Assembly (NCBI GenBank): GCA_017390645.1
Contig: JAFPAZ010000081.1
Coordinates: 1-14,604, forward strand
Reading direction: 5' to 3'
Origin: Lachnospiraceae bacterium
Lineage (GTDB): Bacteria; Bacillota_A; Clostridia; Lachnospirales; Lachnospiraceae
Length of the DNA stretch: 14,604 nt
Shown piece after piece: positions 1 to 6,358 of this stretch (position 1 is the stretch's first letter; each line of letters starts with the position of its first letter). The notes beneath the pieces were generated by a model, which was not told where the DNA came from, searched no databases, and saw only the letters and a program-made list of their open reading frames with translations. The translations under genes were made by a program, and so were the position numbers.

Positions 1-1464
1 CTTTGCAGGCTTTCCACAGTTTGGACAAGTCGTATTTACCCATTCTGTAATGTCTGCAAGTGGAGATTCTCCGGTACCTGTCGGCTGATAGCTTTCTACC
101 TCTGGTAATAATAAAGGAAGTTCTTCTTCCGGTACAGGAACTGCACCACAGCATTCACAATGAACGATTGGAATTGGTTCACCCCAATAACGTTGTCTGC
201 TGAATACCCAGTCGCGCAATTTATAATTTGTGGTTTTCTTTCCGAAACCTTTCGCTTCAATCATGGCAGGAGCTTCTTTTTTCAATACAGAAGATTCCAT
301 TCCGTTCCATTCACCGGAATTAATCATCGTACCAGCTGCTTCGGTATATGCTTCCTGCATATTTTCAATTTCTTTACCATCCTTGGCAATAACCTGGATG
401 ATTGGCAGATTAAATTTCTTTGCAAATTCAAAGTCACGGTCATCGTGAGCAGGAACACACATAATCGCTCCGGTACCATAATCTGCTAATACGTAATCGG
501 ATAACCAAATTGGTACTTTTGCCCCGTTCAATGGATTAATAGCGTAACTTCCTGTAAATACACCAGTCTTTTCTTTGTCCTGCATACGGTCAACATTGCT
601 TCTCATAGAAGAATCAAAAATATACTTTTCTACAGCTTCTTTTGTTTCTTCTGTAGCTAACGAAGAGGCAAGAGTATGTTCCGGAGCAAGTACCATAAAG
701 GTAGCACCATGTAATGTATCCGGTCTTGTAGTATAAACTGTAATTTCCTCTTCTCTTCCGTCTACCTTAAAGTTAACCTCTGCACCATAGGATTTACCAA
801 TCCAGTCTGTCTGCATCTTTTTCACTTTTTCCGGCCATTCTAACTTGTCCAGATCATCTAACAAACGGTCAGCATATTTTGTAATTTTAAGCATCCATTG
901 TCTAAGATTCTTCTTCGTAACCGGCGAACCACAACGTTCACATTCCCCATTTACTACTTCTTCGTTGGCAAGACCGGTCTTACAAGATGGACACCAGTTA
1001 ATCGGCATCTGCTTTTCATATGCTAATCCGGCCTTGAACATCTTAACAAAAATCCATTGTGTCCATTTATAAAATTCAGGATCTGTAGTATTTACTTCCA
1101 TATCCCAGTCATAAATGGCTGCAATTTCATTAATCTGCTTTTTAATGTTCTTAATGTTTTCTGCTGTAGAAATTTTAGGATGGGTTCCCATCTTAATTGC
1201 ATAATTTTCTGCCGGTAATCCAAAAGCATCCCATCCCATAGGATGAATAATATAATGACCTTGAAGTAACTTATAGCGACTCCAGACATCACTGATAACA
1301 TATCCTCTCCAGTGTCCTACATGAAGACCACTTCCGGATGGATATGGAAACATATCTAAACAATAATATTTCGGTTTCTTTCCATCATCAACATTTACGG
1401 GATTTTCTTCCCAACGTTTTCTCCATTTTGCTTCTATTGCCTTATGATTATAAGGTGCTGCCAT
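1..1464 (-). CDS. leuS: Leucyl-tRNA synthetase, N-terminal 488 codons (C-terminus beyond left edge)
   Basis: Class I aminoacyl-tRNA synthetase that charges tRNA-Leu with leucine in the cytoplasm. The translated minus strand starts at ATG 1464 and stays open to base 1. The class I signature is MFPYPSGSGLHVGH (HVGH at residues 48-51), followed by HPMGWDAFGLPAENYAI. A zinc ribbon has Cys158, Cys161, Cys175 and Cys178. The CP1 editing domain is recognisable from the threonine-rich TTRPDT (245-250) and from AHDDRD (339-344), which carries the conserved editing aspartate. A second Cys pair lies near the left edge. The KMSKS loop and anticodon-binding domain fall outside the window; the family is usually about 800 residues. 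GGAGG lies 8 bases before the ATG. HVGHWRGYVISD replaces the more common HVGHPEGYTATD, so this is a divergent bacterial form. The leader is too short for a T-box (see findings). Identity is very secure. Confidence 0.96.
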   Translation of the reverse strand, partial: MAAPYNHKAIEAKWRKRWEENPVNVDDGKKPKYYCLDMFPYPSGSGLHVGHWRGYVISDVWSRYKLLQGHYIIHPMGWDAFGLPAENYAIKMGTHPKISTAENIKNIKKQINEIAAIYDWDMEVNTTDPEFYKWTQWIFVKMFKAGLAYEKQMPINWCPSCKTGLANEEVVNGECERCGSPVTKKNLRQWMLKITKYADRLLDDLDKLEWPEKVKKMQTDWIGKSYGAEVNFKVDGREEEITVYTTRPDTLHGATFMVLAPEHTLASSLATEETKEAVEKYIFDSSMRSNVDRMQDKEKTGVFTGSYAINPLNGAKVPIWLSDYVLADYGTGAIMCVPAHDDRDFEFAKKFNLPIIQVIAKDGKEIENMQEAYTEAAGTMINSGEWNGMESSVLKKEAPAMIEAKGFGKKTTNYKLRDWVFSRQRYWGEPIPIVHCECCGAVPVPEEELPLLLPEVESYQPTGTGESPLADITEWVNTTCPNCGKPAK

Positions 1465-1505
1465 GGTTCATTCCTCCTTCTTACAGTTAAACTGTCTCAC
1501 ACTCT

Positions 1506-1534
1506 AAAGTAGCATATCTTAAAAATCCTGTCAA
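1506..1534 (-). promoter_or_regulatory. Sigma-A-type promoter of leuS
   Basis: Read on the minus strand, TTGACA (1534-1529) is followed by a 17-base spacer and TACTTT (1511-1506). A TG two bases before the -10 makes it an extended -10 element. The predicted start is near 1499, giving a leader of about 35 bases. That leader contains a 13-base perfect dyad, ACAGTTAAACTGT (1483-1495), just before the ribosome binding site. The -35 and spacing are ideal; the -10 matches only partly. Confidence 0.6.
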
Positions 1535-1777
1535 GGTCTGGCAAATTTTTTACACAAGATGATTTGTTACTATTCTTCATTAAATTACATATCTCGTATT
1601 AATAAATTTATTAAAAATATCAATAAAATTATTATTAGCACATAAGCCACCGGAAATTGTATCTATGCTTCCATAAATAAACATTTTCCAATGGCTTATA
1701 TATTAATATTGTTTTTCAACTATATTCATAATTAATTTTTTCAACTATGTACAGAAAGATAAGGTTTTATTTTTACG
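1535..1777. other. Gene-free AT-rich spacer between the lemA-family gene and the leuS promoter
   Basis: No reading frame with a ribosome binding site was found here. The spacer holds one clear structure, the hairpin at 1642-1699 listed separately. It also holds a 12-base direct repeat TTTTTCAACTAT at 1712-1723 and 1737-1748. I see no T-box, riboswitch core or second promoter of good quality. Confidence 0.6.
1642..1699 (-). repeat. 15-bp hairpin with two G-U pairs on the minus strand
   Basis: Arms at 1642-1656 and 1685-1699 pair over 15 positions when read as minus-strand RNA. Thirteen are Watson-Crick pairs and two adjacent ones are G-U wobbles. On the plus strand those two are A-C mismatches, so the structure favours the minus-strand transcript downstream of the LemA-family gene. 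The 28-base loop contains a small inner stem TATG/CATA (1664-1675). It could end the DUF3137-lemA transcript, but the bases after it (GTGCTAATAATAATTTTATT) are not a clean U-tract. Confidence 0.5.
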
Positions 1778-2323
1778 TTAAAACGTCATATGTACATCCT
1801 GTTTCTTTTTGTCATCCGTTTCCTTAAAAAATTCTATACTTTTACTGCCAAGGAACCCTGCAATAATGCTGGCCGGAAATGAAACAATGGTTTGATTATA
1901 CATTGCAACATTGGAATTCAATGTACGTTTTGCTGCACTGATGTGCTCGTTTGTAACAGCAATCTGTTCCTGAAGTTCTTTGAATAACTGATTGGAATAT
2001 AATTCAGGATATGCTTCTGCCACTATTTTTAAATTTTCTAACACTCTTTCCTGATTTTTTATTACTTCCTGAGTCTGCTGAATACTCATTCCGGAACGAG
2101 CCTCGATTAGCTGTAGCATCAGCTGCTTTTCATGAGCAGCATAGCCTTTGGCTACATTTAAAGATTCTGTCAAAATATCATACCTTTTAATTAAGGCAAT
2201 ATCAATTCCAGACTTTGCCTCATCCACCTTCACTTCCATCATTTTAATTCTGTTTCTGGTAGAAATACACCAAAATACCATAATAACCAATACTACAATA
2301 AAACCAATTCCTAAAATCTTCAT
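1778..2323 (-). CDS. LemA family protein
   Basis: A 181-residue protein starting MKILGIGF. One N-terminal membrane segment (about residues 3-20) is followed by a long alpha-helical domain. The family pattern is clear: STRNRIKMMEVKVDEAKSGID, then the KRYDILTESLNVAKGYAAHE block, which corresponds to the usual KRRxDLIPNLVxxVKGYxxHE, then EARSGM and a C-terminal VAMYNQTIVSFPASIIAGFLG. LemA proteins are inner-face-anchored helical bundles of unknown biochemical function. The ATG at 2323 is preferred because the membrane segment then sits at the very N-terminus, as in the family; AGGTG lies 5 bases before it. A GTG at 2401 with a better-looking AAGGA at 8 bases would add 26 residues of no recognisable character. 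It follows the DUF3137 gene by 119 bases (41 with the alternative start) and is probably co-transcribed with it. Confidence 0.85.
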   Translation of the reverse strand: MKILGIGFIVVLVIMVFWCISTRNRIKMMEVKVDEAKSGIDIALIKRYDILTESLNVAKGYAAHEKQLMLQLIEARSGMSIQQTQEVIKNQERVLENLKIVAEAYPELYSNQLFKELQEQIAVTNEHISAAKRTLNSNVAMYNQTIVSFPASIIAGFLGSKSIEFFKETDDKKKQDVHMTF

Positions 2324-2376
2324 ATATACACCTGTGCCATTCTTAAGTCTTCCTGTAAAACTACCCAAGTTAATTA

Positions 2377-2432
2377 GGTTGAAAGCATGGGCAATTGGCA
2401 CTTATCCTTTCCTTTTATTTTTTCTTTCAACC
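2377..2432 (-). promoter_or_regulatory. 9-bp inverted repeat enclosing an alternative start site of the lemA-family gene
   Basis: GGTTGAAAG (2432-2424) and CTTTCAACC (2385-2377), read on the minus strand, are perfectly complementary with a 38-base loop. The loop contains AAGGA and the in-frame GTG at 2401. If formed in the mRNA it would present or occlude that start. It lies in the short spacer after the DUF3137 stop codon. No U-tract follows, so it is not a terminator. Confidence 0.35.
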
Positions 2433-2442
2433 CCTTCTTATT

Positions 2443-3264
2443 TTAACTTCGGACTGTAAAATTATTTTCAATGCTACCGTTTATTGTGTCTTCCAATAAT
2501 TCTGTCATTCTTAACATGCTTCGTACCTCATCCTTGGTATTTTCTAAAGTAATGAGTGCTTGTTGTTCATTGTAGTTGCCTTCCGGAAACAGAAAATTGT
2601 TCGTTTTCAATGTAATTGCCATAGTTTCACCACCAACAAATACACCCACTTCTTCAAACCGTTGTTTCATCTCAAGAAGTTGTTCCATTACTACCGGATT
2701 AAGAACAAAAAAAGCCGACTGCTCATCCGTAGCAAACACATCGAAATTGTCATTAAACTGAATATTCTCTGTTTCTATTTTCGTTTCACCTTTTCTCTTT
2801 GAGGGATAACCTACATTTACTTCATTATTTAAAAATCTTTTCGTTGTGATAATTCTAACACGGCCAGGTAAAGATGTCTTATAATGTGCAGTATAAGCCT
2901 GCCCTTCATAAATCGTCCGGTAGTTTTTACCTCCATTTTGGCTTGAGCTTGCTCTTAGAAGATGAATATTGGAAAATACATAATTTTTTTCTCCCATTTT
3001 ATAACGTATCATTCCTTTTCCTCTATACTCATCATAATATGGTATAATTCCAAATCCATTTAAAACACTGGGTTCCATACAAAGTTCCCGAAAAAATTCT
3101 GCTCCGGGTATCACTTCTGAAACCGCCCTTTTTATTATCAATTCATCATATTCCTGATGTTTCTTCCTGTTAGCCGTAGCCCATTTTTTAAATAACATTA
3201 AACCCACGACGAAAAGTGTGATTTCTATTACCAAATTGATAATGTAATGGTTTAAATGATCCAC
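2443..3264 (-). CDS. DUF3137-type membrane protein
   Basis: A 273-residue protein with one hydrophobic segment near the N-terminus (IINLVIEITLFVVGLMLF), then a basic stretch and a soluble domain of about 230 residues. The C-terminal half fits the DUF3137 pattern: NFDVFATDEQSAFFVLNPVVMEQLLEM, then VGVFVGGETMAITLKTNN. The biochemical function of this family is unknown; it is recurrently found beside LemA-type genes, as here. The start is placed at GTG 3264 because AAGGAG lies 8 bases upstream. An apparent start 18 bases further up is a TTG that overlaps the ribosome binding site. I recognised the family by pattern only. The operon with the downstream LemA-family gene is inferred from orientation and the absence of a terminator between them. 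Confidence 0.8.
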   Translation of the reverse strand: MDHLNHYIINLVIEITLFVVGLMLFKKWATANRKKHQEYDELIIKRAVSEVIPGAEFFRELCMEPSVLNGFGIIPYYDEYRGKGMIRYKMGEKNYVFSNIHLLRASSSQNGGKNYRTIYEGQAYTAHYKTSLPGRVRIITTKRFLNNEVNVGYPSKRKGETKIETENIQFNDNFDVFATDEQSAFFVLNPVVMEQLLEMKQRFEEVGVFVGGETMAITLKTNNFLFPEGNYNEQQALITLENTKDEVRSMLRMTELLEDTINGSIENNFTVRS

Positions 3265-3328
3265 TTTTTTCACTCCTTCCAAATAAAAAATCTGTTTTAT
3301 TTTTCTCCCTCATAGCACATGCACCTTT

Positions 3329-3343
3329 TGGTATATCATACCA
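3329..3343 (-). promoter_or_regulatory. Dyad TGGTATGATATACCA overlapping a candidate -10 of the DUF3137 gene
   Basis: The 15-base perfect inverted repeat (6-bp arms, 3-base centre) contains TATGAT (3340-3335) preceded by TG, which is an extended -10 pattern on the minus strand. No good -35 lies 17 bases upstream, where the sequence is a T-run. The predicted leader to GTG 3264 is about 65 bases. This could be a promoter with an operator on its -10, or simply an AT-rich dyad. Confidence 0.4.
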
Positions 3344-3374
3344 CATATAAAGTTAAAAAAAAGCATTCCTATTT

Positions 3375-3408
3375 AAAAAACGGGAATACCTTCTTATCCG
3401 GCATTCCC
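3375..3408 (-). terminator. Rho-independent terminator of the SleB-domain hydrolase gene
   Basis: On the minus strand GGGAATGCC (3408-3400) pairs with GGTATTCCC (3390-3382) over 9 bp with one G-U pair and a 9-base loop. It is followed by G and six T (3380-3375). It begins 10 bases after the stop codon of the hydrolase gene. This separates that gene from the DUF3137/LemA transcript. Confidence 0.85.
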
Positions 3409-3417
3409 ATTTCTTTT

Positions 3418-4437
3418 TTAGCGATAAAATATATGATTTCCAATTATCATGTATTCTTTATATTTAGAATAATTCGCATAACGAACATTATTAAAACAAA
3501 CTAAGTTTCCAATGTTATTTACACCTGACAGTGCATCTCTCGCTGCCTGACGACAACTATCGCTTGGTCCTTTTGCAAGTCTTTTATCTAATAATCCATT
3601 ATGTGCTCCCGGGAACTGTCCCTTCGCATAAATAACATCATAAATGGTACTACCAAATGCACCACTGTTTCTACGATTTACCACAACTGCACCAACTGCT
3701 AATTTACCTTCGTAACATTCCCCGCCTGCTTCCATCTCAATCAAACAAGCCAACAAATATTCATCATCATAAGTAGCAGCATTATTTACAGTGTTTTCAA
3801 CCACTGTGGTCGTTTGTGTTGTTTGTGCCTGCTGTGTCTGATTCACTGTTACAGCCTGAGCCGCTTTCGCCTGTTCGGCCGCCCTTTTCTCTTCTTGTGC
3901 CTTAGCATAATCTTCAAGCATCTGATCATATTCTGCCTTGGTAATGGCAGTCTTGGTAATTTCCTTTCCGTAGGAAATTGCTTTCTCCTCTGCTGCAATT
4001 CCGGTCAGAATATATTCGGTCTTTACAAAACCTGTTACTTCGCCGGAAGTAATCTTCGTCCATTCCCCACTACTTTCTACAAGGTCACCATATGACATTC
4101 CATAAATCTTACCTACGATTTCGCTTTCTTCATCAGCATCCATTCGAATATTTAAAATTTCCATGTCCGAAAGATTTACTAAAATCTTACCATCATAGAT
4201 ACTTTTTGGTACTGCCAAAGACAATGCCACAGAATGTTCTTCCAAAGATAACAATTCTTCACTTCTGATATCTGCCTGAGTTAATATATCTGCCTTCGCA
4301 ATAATTCCACTCATGGCTTTTGCCTTACAAACATCCTCTGAGTTTAGGTTGGCACTTAAAATGGAAAGTGATAATACCGATACAAAAGCACCTGTGATTA
4401 TGAATTTATTCTTTTTCTCATTTGTAATCTGACTCAT
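3418..4437 (-). CDS. Secreted SH3b plus SleB-type cell wall hydrolase
   Basis: A 339-residue exported protein. Residues 11-30 (KFIITGAFVSVLSLSILSAN) form a signal peptide or anchor after a basic N-terminus. Residues about 84-146 form a bacterial SH3 domain (LNIRMDADEESEIVGKI ... GEWTKI ... GFVKTEYIL). Residues 165-195 are a charged coiled-coil-like stretch and 195-222 a Gln/Thr-rich linker. Residues 227-339 are a SleB/CwlJ-type hydrolase domain: LLACLIEMEAGGE with the likely catalytic Glu236, AVGAVVVNRRNSGAFGSTIYDVIY, then IIGNHIFYR. This fold cleaves peptidoglycan glycan strands; in spore formers some members open the cortex, but the SH3 domain and vegetative-type promoter suggest work on the growing wall. 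GGGAG lies 7 bases before ATG 4437. The promoter and WalR-like boxes are listed separately. Confidence 0.9.
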   Translation of the reverse strand: MSQITNEKKNKFIITGAFVSVLSLSILSANLNSEDVCKAKAMSGIIAKADILTQADIRSEELLSLEEHSVALSLAVPKSIYDGKILVNLSDMEILNIRMDADEESEIVGKIYGMSYGDLVESSGEWTKITSGEVTGFVKTEYILTGIAAEEKAISYGKEITKTAITKAEYDQMLEDYAKAQEEKRAAEQAKAAQAVTVNQTQQAQTTQTTTVVENTVNNAATYDDEYLLACLIEMEAGGECYEGKLAVGAVVVNRRNSGAFGSTIYDVIYAKGQFPGAHNGLLDKRLAKGPSDSCRQAARDALSGVNNIGNLVCFNNVRYANYSKYKEYMIIGNHIFYR

Positions 4438-4481
4438 AAAAACTCTCCCTGTATTTCTTTATAACAATTATGTTAATAAAT

Positions 4482-4498
4482 GTTACAATTTTATTACG
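4482..4498 (-). promoter_or_regulatory. WalR-like box C (near match), at the predicted transcription start
   Basis: The minus strand reads CGTAAT-AAAAT-TGTAAC against the WalR/YycF consensus TGTWAH-N5-TGTWAH: one mismatch in the first half, none in the second. It covers roughly +1 to +17 of the hydrolase transcript. A site here would be expected to repress. Confidence 0.4.
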
Positions 4499-4504
4499 AA
4501 CATT

Positions 4505-4533
4505 AATATAACAGACATATTACAGGTTGTCAA
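4505..4533 (-). promoter_or_regulatory. Sigma-A promoter of the SleB-domain hydrolase gene
   Basis: On the minus strand a perfect TTGACA (4533-4528) is separated by exactly 17 bases from TATATT (4510-4505), which matches TATAAT at five of six positions. The predicted start is near 4498 and the leader is about 60 bases. Confidence 0.8.
4508..4524 (-). promoter_or_regulatory. WalR-like box B (exact match), inside the promoter spacer and -10
   Basis: The minus strand reads TGTAAT-ATGTC-TGTTAT, an exact match to TGTWAH-N5-TGTWAH. Its second half overlaps the first bases of the -10 element, so bound protein would compete with RNA polymerase. Confidence 0.5.
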
Positions 4534-4539
4534 GAATTT

Positions 4540-4556
4540 ATTACAATTTTGTTACA
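4540..4556 (-). promoter_or_regulatory. WalR-like box A (exact match), just upstream of the -35
   Basis: The minus strand reads TGTAAC-AAAAT-TGTAAT, an exact match to TGTWAH-N5-TGTWAH. It ends 6 bases upstream of TTGACA (about -42 to -58), a typical activator position. Its centre is 32 bases, about three helical turns, from the centre of box B. Confidence 0.55.
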
Positions 4557-4609
4557 AATTTATTCATCATAACCTAATTGCAAATATTAAATTATTGTAT
4601 GAGCAGTTA

Positions 4610-6358
4610 CTATTTTTCTTTCGCAAACTGACTATGATAAAGGGTATGATAAAATCCTTTTTTCTTTAACAATTCAGTATGAGTTCCTTGTTCAATAATA
4701 TTACCATCTTTCATAACCAATATCACATCAGCCTCTTCTATGGTAGATAAACGGTGGGCAATCACAAAACTGGTACGTCCCTGCATCATAGCATGAAAGG
4801 CTTTTTGAATTTTTAACTCTGTTCTTGTATCAATACTACTGGTAGCCTCATCCAAAATTAAAATCGGTGGATCAAGCAGCATAGCTCTTGCTATGGTAAG
4901 AAGCTGCTTCTGACCTTGTGAAATATTCCCTGCATCTTCTTCTATCATGGTATCATATCCATCTTTTAGACGTTTAATAAAGCTATGGGCATGAGCTTTT
5001 TTCGCAGCATCCATAATTTGTTCCATGGATACTTCCTTAGAACCATAGCCAATGTTTTCTTCTACCGTCCCCTTAAACAGCCAGCTTTCCTGTAACACCA
5101 TACCAAATCTGCTTCTTAAATCATCTCTTTTTATTTCCCGGATATCCGTTCCATCAATGTATATAGCACCCTGGTTTACATCATAAAATCTCATTAATAA
5201 ATTCACCAAGGTTGATTTTCCGGCACCGGTAGGACCAACAATGGCTACCATGTTTCCCGGACTTACCTTTAAATTCAAATCCTTTATTAATTCCACGCCT
5301 TCGCGATAAGAAAAGTCCACATGTTCAAAAACAACCTCTCCCTTTATCTCTTTCTCTAAGGTTTTCATTTGACTGTCGTCGCTTTCTTCCTCTTCATCAA
5401 TCAACTGAAATACTCTTTTCGCAGATGCCAGAGCCTCCTGCAGCTGGGTCATAATGCTGGTAATCTCATTAATTGGTTTTGCAAATTGATTGGAATAGGT
5501 TAAAAAACTTGAAATATTACCAACACTTAACCCACCGGAAAGTGCCAGAAATCCACCTATTACAGTAACTGCCACATATCCAAGATTATTTACATACCGG
5601 GTGGTAGGATTAGTTAAAGAGGAATACCACTGGGCTTTTTGTCCATAAACATAAAGCTGTTCGTTCATCTTTGAGAAATTTTCCTTCGCCATATCCTCAT
5701 ACCCAAATGCCTTAACTACCTTAATATTTGATATCATTTCCTCTGCGTATCCATTTAATTGTCCAATGGACTGGGAGCGCTTTTGAAACATGGTAGCACT
5801 TTTTTTGGCAATGGTAGCTGCAATTGCATAACAAACAGGAACCAGCAAAACAATAATACAGGTAATTCTTACACTAATCGTTAACATAAAAACAAAACAT
5901 CCTATGATAATAATAATCCCCGACATAATTTGTGTCGTTCCCTGAAACAAACCTTCTGAAATTGCCTCAACATCATTGGTTAATCTACTGATAACATCCC
6001 CTCTGGAACTGTTATCGTAATACCTCAATGGAAGTTTGTTTAATTTATGAAAAGCATCTTTTCTAATATCTTTTACAATTTCATTTGCAACCTTGGTACT
6101 TACCACAGATAACAACCATTGGAACAACGCACTTATAAAATAAATCATAATTAATTTTATAATAATGCTGCGAAGCAGCGTAAAATCAACCTGACTCTCC
6201 CCAAGCATCTTGTCAATTCCATTTCCTACCATAAGAGGAGCTAACATAGCAAGGGAATTACCAACAATGGCACAAATAAAAACAAACACTAATAATGCCT
6301 TGTACTTACCTATATATCCCCAAATGCGTTTTAATGTCGTACTTTTCTTATTTACCAT
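4610..6358 (-). CDS. Heterodimeric ABC exporter, subunit with consensus ATPase site residues
   Basis: A 582-residue half-transporter: six membrane helices in residues about 20-310, then a nucleotide-binding domain. Motifs seen are Walker A GPTGAGKST (375-383), Q-loop Gln423, signature NISQGQ (478-483), Walker B ILILDE with catalytic Glu504, D-loop SSID and switch His535 in IAHRLST. Its partner, encoded immediately upstream, lacks the catalytic Glu and switch His. The pair is therefore the asymmetric BmrCD/LmrCD/EfrAB/TM287-288 type of exporter, in which one site hydrolyses ATP. Substrates of this class are lipophilic drugs, peptides or lipids; the sequence does not say which. The stop of the upstream gene and this ATG share one base (TAATG), indicating translational coupling. 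No terminator follows the stop codon in the 50 bases before the WalR-like boxes, so read-through toward the hydrolase gene is possible. Confidence 0.93.
   Translation of the reverse strand: MVNKKSTTLKRIWGYIGKYKALLVFVFICAIVGNSLAMLAPLMVGNGIDKMLGESQVDFTLLRSIIIKLIMIYFISALFQWLLSVVSTKVANEIVKDIRKDAFHKLNKLPLRYYDNSSRGDVISRLTNDVEAISEGLFQGTTQIMSGIIIIIGCFVFMLTISVRITCIIVLLVPVCYAIAATIAKKSATMFQKRSQSIGQLNGYAEEMISNIKVVKAFGYEDMAKENFSKMNEQLYVYGQKAQWYSSLTNPTTRYVNNLGYVAVTVIGGFLALSGGLSVGNISSFLTYSNQFAKPINEITSIMTQLQEALASAKRVFQLIDEEEESDDSQMKTLEKEIKGEVVFEHVDFSYREGVELIKDLNLKVSPGNMVAIVGPTGAGKSTLVNLLMRFYDVNQGAIYIDGTDIREIKRDDLRSRFGMVLQESWLFKGTVEENIGYGSKEVSMEQIMDAAKKAHAHSFIKRLKDGYDTMIEEDAGNISQGQKQLLTIARAMLLDPPILILDEATSSIDTRTELKIQKAFHAMMQGRTSFVIAHRLSTIEEADVILVMKDGNIIEQGTHTELLKKKGFYHTLYHSQFAKEK

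Noticed and set aside
160..489. Plus-strand frames opposite leuS (also at 845-1072)
   Set aside because: They are antisense to a clearly recognisable leuS reading frame and have no ribosome binding site.
2148..2802. Plus-strand frames opposite the LemA and DUF3137 genes
   Set aside because: They are shadows of real minus-strand genes, with no start signals and low-complexity composition.
3280..3320. A seven-codon mini-reading frame (MCYEGEK) in the DUF3137 leader
   Set aside because: Its only ribosome binding site candidate is AAGG very close to the ATG, and it has no repeated or regulatory codons typical of leader peptides.
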